From Bacillota bacterium (lineage in GTDB: Bacteria; Bacillota; Clostridia; Christensenellales; UMGS416): 15,411 bases of DNA. Positions 1-5,539 of this stretch are shown one piece after another (the first letter of the stretch is position 1; each line of letters begins with the position of its first letter). The position numbers were made by a program, and so were the translations under genes. The stretch is taken from positions 1-15,411 of the forward strand of contig JAEYYW010000154.1 of NCBI GenBank assembly GCA_023428265.1, written 5' to 3'. Below the pieces are notes generated by a model. It had not been told where the DNA came from. It made no database searches and was given only the letters and a program-made list of their open reading frames with translations.

Positions 1-353
1 TGGCGGTGTATCCGGAAATGCTTGCGGATAAGCTGCTGGAGCATCATCTAGCCGCGCTGGACGACACCGAAGACCTGGAGCGGGCCGTGGCCCGCAAAGA
101 CCCGCTGTTTTATCACTTCGCGCTGGACATTTCGCTGGATCACTTTTTGCAGGCGCTGTTCGCTCTGAACCGCGTATTTTTCCCCAGCCGGAAGCGGTCA
201 CTGGAGCATATCGCAAGCTTCAAAGCTAAACCAGCGGATTGCGAGAAAAGGATTCTGGATGTGATCAGGCTTGGAGGCACCGCGGAGGGGATTGGGCAAT
301 CTTATGGCATTTGGACGGATTTGGTGAAAGAATTGAAACAGCTGGCGGAGTAG
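1..353 (+). CDS. DUF4037-type protein, C-terminal part (5' end outside window)
   Basis: The open frame enters from the left edge (reading from base 3) and stops at TAG 351-353, leaving about 117 residues. The GTG at base 6 is simply an in-frame valine, so the true start lies upstream. The visible part resembles the C-terminal helical half of DUF4037 proteins, which usually follow a nucleotidyltransferase-like domain. Matching traits are the YP near the beginning, the HH pair, the FLQALFALNRVFFPSRKR stretch, the KPADCEKR segment and the final W-containing helix. The substrate and function of the family are unknown to me. The stop codon lies in the loop of a 12-bp hairpin that probably ends the transcript. 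The family assignment comes from remembered sequence pattern only. Confidence 0.6.
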   Translation, partial: AVYPEMLADKLLEHHLAALDDTEDLERAVARKDPLFYHFALDISLDHFLQALFALNRVFFPSRKRSLEHIASFKAKPADCEKRILDVIRLGGTAEGIGQSYGIWTDLVKELKQLAE

Positions 354-371
354 GCAACCCCGCCAGCTGTT
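337..371. terminator. Bidirectional hairpin terminator between convergent genes
   Basis: A perfect 12-bp inverted repeat (337-348 with 360-371) has an 11-nt loop containing the TAG stop of the upstream gene. On the plus strand it is followed by a T-rich stretch (TGTTCTTGGTT). On the minus strand it is followed by TCAATTCTTTC. It can therefore serve both the DUF4037-type gene (plus) and the ABC permease gene (minus, ends at 380). The left arm is inside the coding sequence. Confidence 0.7.
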
Positions 372-379
372 GTTCTTGG

Positions 380-1030
380 TTAAAGATCTAGCTTCTCAAA
401 CGAGCGGACGGCCTTGCCATAAGCCACCACCGTCAGCAAGCCATACAGCAGCATGCCCGCCGCCAGCACATACAGCTTATAAATCAGGTAGTCCGGGTCT
501 TTGGTGTCCAGGCAGTCCCGCACGAAGGGCACGACGTGGGCGCTTGTTTCCGCCAATATCATATAAACGGCGATGGTCGCGCTGGACCACACAAAGGCCT
601 TGCCTACTTTGTTCACATCCTTGTAGTAAACCCGGAAGAAAACCAGGTTGAATAGCCCCAACATGCCGAAGGAAAGCCCGAAAAACGCAATGTTGGCATC
701 CATCCCCACTTGATTGCCAGGCATGTCAAAACTCTGGCGAAGCGCCGCGAAGGGGATGGATAGCAGCACCTGCAGCAATTGTATCAGCATCACAAAGGCA
801 AACCGGGCCTTTACGATGTCACGCTTCCGCACCGGCAGTGACATCGAAAAAGCGATGTCATGGTTCTCCCGGCCGGTCAGGCAGGTGAAGAACACTGCCA
901 GCCCCGTGTAGAAGAAGGTGACGTAGTATGGATAATTTGGGATGATGAGCATCGCCGACAGCGACAGGAAGATGATCGCCGTGGGGTGCATCGCCAGTGA
1001 AAACTCCTTCCATAGCAGCTTCTTCATCAT
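380..1030 (-). CDS. ABC-2 type transporter permease
   Basis: A 216-residue integral membrane protein and the likely membrane partner of the ATPase encoded just upstream. Six hydrophobic segments are visible at about residues 15-30, 33-51, 75-96, 113-133, 145-162 and 184-203. The short loop SLPVRKRDIVKARF (residues 64-77) is typical of small ABC-2 permeases, in which a cytoplasmic loop contacts the ATPase. Its start ATG (1030-1028) overlaps the ATPase stop as ATGA, and a second ATG follows directly. The AGGAGGTGTT ribosome binding site sits 4 nt before the first ATG and 7 nt before the second, so translation could begin at 1027. The substrate cannot be told from sequence. Families of this build often handle peptides, antibiotics or cell-envelope stress. 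The gene ends beside the bidirectional terminator at 337-371. Confidence 0.85.
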   Translation of the reverse strand: MMKKLLWKEFSLAMHPTAIIFLSLSAMLIIPNYPYYVTFFYTGLAVFFTCLTGRENHDIAFSMSLPVRKRDIVKARFAFVMLIQLLQVLLSIPFAALRQSFDMPGNQVGMDANIAFFGLSFGMLGLFNLVFFRVYYKDVNKVGKAFVWSSATIAVYMILAETSAHVVPFVRDCLDTKDPDYLIYKLYVLAAGMLLYGLLTVVAYGKAVRSFEKLDL

Positions 1031-1869
1031 AACACCTCCTTTTCCATGTGCACCATGATTGCCTCCAGGTCAGCATCGGTTGCCCCGTTAGGGAACAAGC
1101 CTGCGTGCTCCGTTTTGATCAGTGCAGAGTATCCGTCCCGCATACGCTTGATGCCGATCAGCAACGGCTTGACATGGTCATCCGGGCCATCCGGGCCGAA
1201 GTGCGCGACCTTATAGGAAGCCACGAACCGGTCCATACTGCTGTCTGCCACAATCCGGCCCTCGCGGATATAGAAGATGTTATCAGCGCATTTGTCCAGA
1301 TCAGAGGTGATGTGGGTGGAAAACAGGATCGTGATTCCACGGTCACGCAAGCCCAGAAACACATCCAACAGGTCGTCGCGGGAGATGGGGTCCAGGCCGC
1401 TGGTGGGCTCATCCAGGATCAACAGCTCGGCGTTGTGCGACAATGCCAACGCCAGCGCGTATTTCACCTTCATACCGGCGGAGAGCTGCGCCGGCGTCTT
1501 GGCTTCATCCAGGTCAAACTGCTCCAGATACCCATGATATGCATCGTCATCCCATCTGTCATAGAAGCGCCGTGTGACACTGGTGATCGTCCGGATCCTG
1601 CTCTTGCTGTAGTAATCCACACCGCCGGATACAAAGCCAATGCGCTGCTTGATCTCCAGTTCATTGTCCGTGAAGCTTTTGCCGAAAAACGCAATGGTGC
1701 CGCTGTCCGGATGGACGAAGTTCATCAGTGACTTCAGCGTGGTGGTTTTGCCGGCGCCGTTGCGGCCAATGAAGCCGGTGATCTTGCCCGTTGCCAACGA
1801 AAAGCTCACGTTTTCCAGCGTGAAGGCAGGGTATCTTTTACACAGGTTTTGAACGGTGAGCACACTCAT
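1027..1869 (-). CDS. ABC transporter ATP-binding protein
   Basis: A 280-residue ATPase that would power the ABC-2 permease encoded downstream. The nucleotide-binding domain is complete. It has a Walker A GRNGAGKTT (residues 35-43), an LSAGMK signature (129-134), a Walker B LLILDEP (149-155), a D-loop SGLD and an H-loop histidine (about residue 186). The LSxGMK variant, the YY..R segment near residues 86-92 and a C-terminal extension of about 70 residues recall the YtrB/EcsA-like ATPases of two-gene export operons in Bacillota. The start ATG at 1869-1867 overlaps the TGA of the AbrB gene and is preceded by GGGGAGG at a good distance. The stop overlaps the permease start, so the three genes are translationally coupled. 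The substrate is unknown. Confidence 0.92.
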   Translation of the reverse strand: MSVLTVQNLCKRYPAFTLENVSFSLATGKITGFIGRNGAGKTTTLKSLMNFVHPDSGTIAFFGKSFTDNELEIKQRIGFVSGGVDYYSKSRIRTITSVTRRFYDRWDDDAYHGYLEQFDLDEAKTPAQLSAGMKVKYALALALSHNAELLILDEPTSGLDPISRDDLLDVFLGLRDRGITILFSTHITSDLDKCADNIFYIREGRIVADSSMDRFVASYKVAHFGPDGPDDHVKPLLIGIKRMRDGYSALIKTEHAGLFPNGATDADLEAIMVHMEKEVL

Positions 1870-2162
1870 TTCTTATCCTCCCCGTGTTTCACAGTGTTTT
1901 CGATGGCTTCGGCGAGACAGTTCAAGTCCTGAGCGCTCTCCCGCGGATAGATGCTTCCGCCCTGGCCGTTGAAAATGGCTTTGGCAATGCCCTCCATCAC
2001 GCTTTGCTTGTGCACCGCAATGCCGCGCTGGTGGTCTGCCATCACCACCAGGCTGTCACCCGGCTCAATGCCGAACATGTCGCGAATTTCCTTGGGGATC
2101 ACGATCTGGCCTTTGGGGCCGACCTTTACGGCGGTCATGAAGTGTGTCAGTTTGTCACCCAT
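1866..2162 (-). CDS. AbrB-family (SpoVT/AbrB-type) transcriptional regulator
   Basis: A 98-residue DNA-binding protein. Residues 12-52 form the swapped-hairpin AbrB fold, with the hallmark VGPKGQIVIPKEIRDMFGI followed by EPGDSLVVMAD. The C-terminal 45 residues are a helical extension, probably for multimerisation or sensing. The frame is open further upstream to 2348, but that stretch is proline-rich and lacks family similarity. The ATG at 2162-2160 is preceded by AAGAAGGTGA, so I chose it. The gene leads an operon with an ABC ATPase and permease (ATGA overlap). A promoter with repeated boxes lies 32-60 bp upstream, so autoregulation of the operon is likely (inference). Small ABC-2 operons of this kind are more often led by a GntR regulator. 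Confidence 0.88.
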   Translation of the reverse strand: MGDKLTHFMTAVKVGPKGQIVIPKEIRDMFGIEPGDSLVVMADHQRGIAVHKQSVMEGIAKAIFNGQGGSIYPRESAQDLNCLAEAIENTVKHGEDKK

Positions 2163-2193
2163 GAGGTCACCTTCTTGTTTGGATGGTGATAGA

Positions 2194-2222
2194 AGTATAA
2201 CAAGTAATACAGATAATAACAA
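2194..2222 (-). promoter_or_regulatory. Sigma-A-like promoter of the AbrB-ABC operon
   Basis: Read on the minus strand, a -35 TTGTTA (2222-2217) is followed after exactly 17 bp by a -10 TATACT (2199-2194), about 32 bp before the AbrB start codon. The 9-mer ACTTGTTAT occurs twice in direct orientation (2216-2224 and 2197-2205, 19 bp apart). One copy covers most of the -35 and the other runs into the -10. This is a plausible regulator-binding arrangement, perhaps for the AbrB protein itself. Confidence 0.7.
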
Positions 2223-2432
2223 GTTGGATTTTTTAGATGCAAGGCGAGGGCGGTTCAGGTGTGACAATCTGGGATTAATAAATGGGGGAGGGGGGTCAGA
2301 ATAAACCGGTGGAATGGGTCTGAAAAGATTAGGGGGGTGGAAAAACACAGAAATGAATCGGGAGCAGGCAAACGGGTTGGGATGGGCAGATAAACGAGCG
2401 TATCAGCAAGTCTGGGACGGAGCATGAATGAG

Positions 2433-2461
2433 CGGGCCGGGACAGAGCCCGGCCCCTACTG
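2433..2461 (-). repeat. GC-rich hairpin repeat, copy 1
   Basis: A 29-nt element with an 8-bp stem (GGGCCGGG 2434-2441, CCCGGCCC 2448-2455) and a 6-nt loop. It is 28/29 identical to 7985-8013. Both copies lie just downstream of a minus-strand gene (cotF here, pgk at the other copy) in the same orientation. This copy has no U-rich tail, so it is a poor intrinsic terminator. It is more likely a dispersed REP-like element. Confidence 0.7.
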
Positions 2462-2485
2462 GTGGGTGATGTTAAGCCAGAGAAG

Positions 2486-2956
2486 TTACTGCGCGTTGTA
2501 CATGCCGTGGCTTTGCATGTAGTTGAAGAGCCCCTCGCCGTGTTGCTGCTCTTCCTTCTGGATGTGGTTCAGAGTGTTTCGCATATCGGCGTTCTTGAAC
2601 TCGAAGATTGCGGTGTCATAGGTGCCGGACACATACTTCTCCGTCATCAGCATATCGTCGCACAATGCGGCATCGGCCTGATTGCCCATGACGGACATGG
2701 CCGCCTGCTGCGGGGCCGGTTTGGCGTTCTGTTGCTGCTGACCCTGCTGGTTCATGCTCGGCACTTGCCCTGACAGCATCTGGTTGATGGTGTTCAGGTG
2801 TGTCTGCTCCTGGCCGGCATAGTCGGTGAATAGCTGCTTCAGCTGCGCGTCCTTGGCCTGGTTGGCGTAGGCGCTGTATTTGTCCACACAGAGCTGCTCG
2901 TGCTTTTGCTGGTCCTGCAACAACGACCGTTCTTTTTGTGTTAAACTTACTCCCAT
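2486..2956 (-). CDS. CotF-family spore coat protein (ferritin-like fold)
   Basis: A 156-residue protein of the Coat F family, whose members are found in spores of Bacillota. Residues 5-43 (LTQKERSLLQDQQKHEQLCV and following) are the typical first helix pair. A Q/P/M-rich linker lies at about residues 62-90. A second helix pair (LCDDMLMTEKYVSGTYDTAI, then HIQKEEQQHGEGLFNYM) completes a ferritin-like four-helix bundle. Scattered E and H residues recall the diiron fold, but I do not claim metal binding. The start ATG (2956-2954) is 9 nt after AGGAGG. The leader can fold so that this AGGAGG is paired (see the regulatory entry at 2965-2993). A broken paralogue lies 718 bp away on the same strand. 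Expression during sporulation is expected from the family, but I could not identify a clear sporulation-sigma promoter. Confidence 0.85.
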   Translation of the reverse strand: MGVSLTQKERSLLQDQQKHEQLCVDKYSAYANQAKDAQLKQLFTDYAGQEQTHLNTINQMLSGQVPSMNQQGQQQQNAKPAPQQAAMSVMGNQADAALCDDMLMTEKYVSGTYDTAIFEFKNADMRNTLNHIQKEEQQHGEGLFNYMQSHGMYNAQ

Positions 2957-2964
2957 ATTCCATT

Positions 2965-2993
2965 ACCTCCTGACGGTATGGTTGGCAGAAGGT
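2965..2993 (-). promoter_or_regulatory. Possible Shine-Dalgarno-sequestering hairpin in cotF leader
   Basis: In the minus-strand transcript, ACCUUCUG (2993-2986) can pair with CAGGAGGU (2972-2965) over 8 bp with one U-G wobble and a 13-nt loop. The 3' arm contains the AGGAGG ribosome binding site of cotF. The same arms are present in the truncated second copy (3683-3711), inside a block of ungapped similarity. Pairing would reduce translation until it is opened. The fold is inferred and was not computed. Confidence 0.4.
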
Positions 2994-3030
2994 GGGGGGA
3001 TTATGCGAGGAGTAGGAGAGAAGCATTTTT

Positions 3031-3543
3031 ATGGTGATTGAAACGGAGAGGCTGATTATTCGCCCGTTTGAGGGATCTGATCTGGAGGAGTTCAGGAGGC
3101 TGCTGGACATCCCGGAGGTGGAGGGCTGGCGGATGCAAAAACCCCGGGCGAAGGAATTCCTGGACTGGCAAATATCAAACTATCAGGCGATGGACATTGT
3201 GCACGGCGTCGTGTGCATGGGTGTGTTTGACAAAGCCACCGGCAAGGTGCTGGGGGCGGCGGGCGCCGGGGAGCATGATGATCTGCATGAGCCGGAGTTG
3301 TTTTTCAACCTGTTGCCGGAAGCAAGGGGCAGGGGGTATGCCAAGGAGGCCGCGCGGGCGGTTACGGAGTGGGCTTTTGCCAATTATGACATTCCCCGCT
3401 TGATCGCCACGGTGGAGGTGGGGAATGTGGCGTCGCAGAGGGTTGTGGAGAGCTGCGGGTTTGAGTTTGTGGAGGAGAGGGAGTTGCTGGTGCATATAAC
3501 GGGGGAGAAGTATGTGTTCAAGCTATATCAGAGATTGAGATAG
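3031..3543 (+). CDS. GNAT-family N-acetyltransferase (RimJ/RimL-like)
   Basis: A 170-residue acetyl-CoA-dependent acetyltransferase. The N-terminus METERLIIRPF-like segment (here VIETERLIIRPFEGSDLEEF) is the classic opening of the Acetyltransf_3 subgroup. The acetyl-CoA pyrophosphate loop is RGRGYA (residues 99-104) and the C-terminal motif GNVASQRVVESCGFEF (131-146) completes the fold. The acceptor could be a protein N-terminus, an amino acid or a small molecule, and the sequence does not tell which. The start ATG follows a GAGG/GGAG-rich stretch at 3007-3018, somewhat far (about 12 nt) from the start. The gene is divergent from cotF, convergent with the cotF remnant, and enclosed between the two duplicated cotF 5' regions. 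Its base composition is GC-rich like the host genome, unlike the island that follows. Confidence 0.88.
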   Translation: MVIETERLIIRPFEGSDLEEFRRLLDIPEVEGWRMQKPRAKEFLDWQISNYQAMDIVHGVVCMGVFDKATGKVLGAAGAGEHDDLHEPELFFNLLPEARGRGYAKEAARAVTEWAFANYDIPRLIATVEVGNVASQRVVESCGFEFVEERELLVHITGEKYVFKLYQRLR

Positions 3544-3557
3544 TGCTTGCTCTTTCG

Positions 3558-3674
3558 CTATTTCAAGGTGCTGGCATGGCTTTTGTAGGCACAGTATATA
3601 TCCATGAAGAGCAGCTCGTGCTTTTGCTGGTCCTGCAACAGGGAGCGTTCTTTTTGGGTTAAAGAGATTGGCAT
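3558..3674 (-). pseudogene. Truncated cotF paralogue (38-residue remnant)
   Basis: On the minus strand, ATG 3674-3672 opens a frame of 38 residues ending at TAG 3560-3558. Residues 4-20 (SLTQKERSLLQDQQKHE) are identical to the first helix of the intact CotF at 2486-2956. The match then decays (DIYCAYKSHASTLK against DKYSAYANQAKDAQLK) and a stop follows at about a quarter of the normal length. The ribosome binding site AGGAGG and the whole upstream leader are preserved, so the short peptide may still be made. I read it as a degenerate duplicate. A functional 38-residue peptide is a less likely alternative. Confidence 0.75.
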
Positions 3675-3724
3675 GTTTCATTACCTCCTGACGGTAGGGT
3701 TGGCAGAAGGTGGGAAGATTATGC
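3580..3724 (-). repeat. Duplicated cotF 5' region (partner 2862-3006)
   Basis: The block aligns without gaps to 2862-3006 at a constant offset of 718 bp. It covers the start of the cotF coding sequence, its ribosome binding site and about 50 bp of leader. The stretch around the ribosome binding site is nearly identical (CATTACCTCCTGACGGTA in both copies). Similarity stops at GATTATGC (ending at 3006 and 3724). In this copy the A+T-rich island begins directly after that point. Confidence 0.8.
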
Positions 3725-3762
3725 AAATAGCAGACTTGATTATCTTAAAATAGACATAGCTA

Positions 3763-3799
3763 TTCAAATGTTGAAATATATCTCTTGTAGACATATAAT
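3763..3799 (+). promoter_or_regulatory. Promoter and operator-like repeat of the ImmA-PIN module
   Basis: A near-consensus sigma-A promoter: -35 TTGAAA (3771-3776), a 17-bp spacer, and -10 TATAAT (3794-3799), about 30 bp before the first gene. The inverted repeat TTCAA-ATG-TTGAA (3763-3775) overlaps the -35. The 8-mer TAGACATA recurs at 3751-3758 and 3788-3795. These are plausible binding sites for the XRE-type HTH of the first gene, which would make the module self-repressing (inference). Confidence 0.7.
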
Positions 3800-3830
3800 G
3801 GCTAATAGTTAATCTCAAGAGGAGTTTATG

Positions 3831-4988
3831 ATGAACTTTAACTATGTGTCATTAGGTAACAAAATAAAAACAAAAAGGGAAAGTTTACTATTATCATCTT
3901 TTGAAGTGGCGGAAAAAGTTGGTGTTACTGAATCTAGTTATTTACAAATTGAAAATGGTACATCTGATAATGTTTCTGGTGATTTGATAGTTCGGATATC
4001 ACTTTGTCTAAACGTTGATTTTAGGTTCCTTATATCACCTGATTATTTGACAGCAGAAAATGAAGTTAATGAATTGTTTCGGATAAACAACTCACTGACG
4101 AAAAGCGATAGAGCATCAATACAAAACTTTATTAGGTTATGTGAATATAAATCTGAGATTGAGGAATTACTAGGCAAAACTAAGCCAAATCCTGGTGACT
4201 ATTCGACATACCGTTTTCCTAATCGCCGCCATGATCTTCAAGGGAAAGAATGTGCAAAGATCGAGAGGCAAAGACTCGGTATAATTGGCCCTATTGACAA
4301 TCCGTATAACTTATTACGATCACAGAAAATTCATATTTTTCGGAAGCAACTTGAAGAGAGAAATATTTCTGGTTTATATATAAAGCATCCACGTGCTGGT
4401 GATTGCATTTTGATAAACTATCTCGATGATATATATAGGCAGAATTTTTCTCTTATGCATGAATATGGCCATGTTCTATTTGATTCAAAAGAAAAGCAAA
4501 GCGTATCTTATATCAACAAAAACAACTATATAGAAACACGGGCTAATAACTTTTCTAGCTACTTTTTACTGCCTGAAGACCAAATGATGATATTTACTAA
4601 GAATTCGTCCCTAGATACTACTAAGGCAAAGATTTCTGCCGTTTGTAATCATTATAAGATCAATAGACATGTTGTAATATATCGATTATTGAAGATGAAA
4701 TACATAACAGAGCAAACTAAAGATTTCTTACTTAAGGATCGCGACCTTAAGGCAAAAACACATGTTAAAATTGATCCAGAACTAAGCAATTGTTCGGCGA
4801 ATAATCGGGATTTTTATGAATTGCTTATAAAGCAAGGTTTGAGCATTGAGTATCTAGAGTTATGTAGATGTGCTTATGATCAAGGTGAAATCTCGTTCAG
4901 TAAAGTAGTTGAAGCATTTAACTGTGATATGAAAACTGCTCTCAAGATATTAAATACTTGGAATGTGTCATATGGAGGTAATATATGA
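3831..4988 (+). CDS. XRE HTH - ImmA/IrrE metallopeptidase fusion protein
   Basis: A protein of about 385 residues (numbering below includes the ATG at 3828). Residues 9-70 form an XRE-type helix-turn-helix (LGNKIKTKRESLLLSSFEVA, then SYLQIENG). A second domain carries the zinc-peptidase motif HEYGH (211-215) and a downstream ETRANNFSSYFLLPE (236-250), the usual third zinc ligand region of ImmA/IrrE proteins, so the active site looks intact. A C-terminal helical tail of about 125 residues follows. Two ATGs are in tandem. AGAGGAG (3818-3824) is 6 nt from the second (3831) and only 3 nt from the first, so I prefer 3831. The stop overlaps the PIN gene start as ATGA. Known family members cleave or sense a partner regulator, and many pair with toxins. 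Base composition is very A+T-rich (a 60-base line from 3841 has 15 G/C), against about 65% G/C in the glycolytic genes, which suggests transfer. Confidence 0.88.
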   Translation: MNFNYVSLGNKIKTKRESLLLSSFEVAEKVGVTESSYLQIENGTSDNVSGDLIVRISLCLNVDFRFLISPDYLTAENEVNELFRINNSLTKSDRASIQNFIRLCEYKSEIEELLGKTKPNPGDYSTYRFPNRRHDLQGKECAKIERQRLGIIGPIDNPYNLLRSQKIHIFRKQLEERNISGLYIKHPRAGDCILINYLDDIYRQNFSLMHEYGHVLFDSKEKQSVSYINKNNYIETRANNFSSYFLLPEDQMMIFTKNSSLDTTKAKISAVCNHYKINRHVVIYRLLKMKYITEQTKDFLLKDRDLKAKTHVKIDPELSNCSANNRDFYELLIKQGLSIEYLELCRCAYDQGEISFSKVVEAFNCDMKTALKILNTWNVSYGGNI

Positions 4989-5497
4989 GCGCTAAGAGTG
5001 CCGTTATTGATACTTGTTCATTGATTAATCTGCAAACAATAAACAATATTTCACTGATCAAGCAGTTGAGGTATTATTTTGGAACAACAGTTTATGTTGA
5101 AGTTGAAATAATTGATTCAGCCTGTAGAGATTTTCTTAAAAGACTTGAACGCGAAAATTTGGCGCGACGAATCGAATTAACTATTGAGGATTTAGTTGAA
5201 ATGGCGAAAATACCTTATTCGAAGAGGTTGAGCAATGGCGAATTATCATGTTATATAAAGGCAAAGGAGTTAAATATTTATGCACTATCGGATGACAAAA
5301 AGGCGATAAAGTACATCTCAAGATATTATGATATAAACCATATTATTGGAATTAAACATTTTCTTGAGGATGCATATTTGCACGGGTTTCTTGGTGAGTT
5401 TGAGGTAAAGAGATATATTGAAGAACTAGCACAGAATCGTTTTAAAATTGAGGACGAGTTCTTGATAAATTTGATAGCACAGAAACATAGATCCTAA
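4985..5497 (+). CDS. PIN-domain putative nuclease (toxin-like) partner of ImmA protein
   Basis: A 170-residue protein with a PIN-like layout: an N-terminal hydrophobic strand ending in D9 (AVIDTCSLINL), acidic E39/E41 after the next strand, E86 in NGELSCYIKAKEL, and D103-D104 in ALSDDKKAIKYI. These match the metal-binding acidic positions of PIN ribonucleases, particularly the GE...DD-k-A pattern of solitary PIN proteins (DUF3368-like). The likely activity is metal-dependent RNA cleavage. The start ATG overlaps the stop of the HTH-ImmA gene (ATGA), so the two are produced together. The order, with the regulator first and the nuclease second, fits a type II toxin-antitoxin pair. No small classical antitoxin gene is present, so the HTH-ImmA protein would have to fill that role. 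The gene is A+T-rich like its partner. It ends just before a strong hairpin at 5502-5529. Confidence 0.8.
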   Translation: MSAKSAVIDTCSLINLQTINNISLIKQLRYYFGTTVYVEVEIIDSACRDFLKRLERENLARRIELTIEDLVEMAKIPYSKRLSNGELSCYIKAKELNIYALSDDKKAIKYISRYYDINHIIGIKHFLEDAYLHGFLGEFEVKRYIEELAQNRFKIEDEFLINLIAQKHRS

Positions 5498-5501
5498 AAG
5501 A

Positions 5502-5529
5502 GAAGAGCCATCAATCTTGATGGCTCTTC
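5502..5529 (-). terminator. Hairpin terminator between PIN gene and gpmI
   Basis: A perfect 13-bp inverted repeat (5502-5514 with 5517-5529) with a 2-nt centre (effectively 12 bp with a 4-nt loop). On the minus strand, downstream of gpmI, the stem is followed by TCTTTTAGG, so it best serves the glycolytic operon. The A-rich stretch before it and the convergent PIN gene suggest it also stops plus-strand transcription, though without a T tract on that side. Confidence 0.75.
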
Positions 5530-5539
5530 AGTGCATACA

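Larger units (their letters stand above)
2163..2485. other. Non-coding interval between the AbrB operon and cotF
   Basis: This 323-base stretch holds the AbrB promoter (2194-2222), then G-rich runs (about 2283-2340) without recognisable coding content, and a GC-rich hairpin repeat (2433-2461) just downstream of cotF. Short open frames here are proline- or glycine-rich, lack ribosome binding sites and look like chance. I see no RNA gene. Confidence 0.5.

Noticed and set aside
2283..2340. Several G runs that could suggest a G-quadruplex
   Set aside because: Loops between runs are long and irregular, and nothing links the runs to a function.
2957..3030. Sporulation-sigma promoter for cotF (CATAAT box in both copies)
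   Set aside because: A CATAAT-like -10 is present in both leaders, but no matching -35 at a suitable distance could be found, so I do not call it.
2616..3110. Minus-strand frame of 164 codons covering the cotF start and leader
   Set aside because: It is out of frame with the CotF protein, while the CotF frame has the conserved family motifs and a good ribosome binding site.
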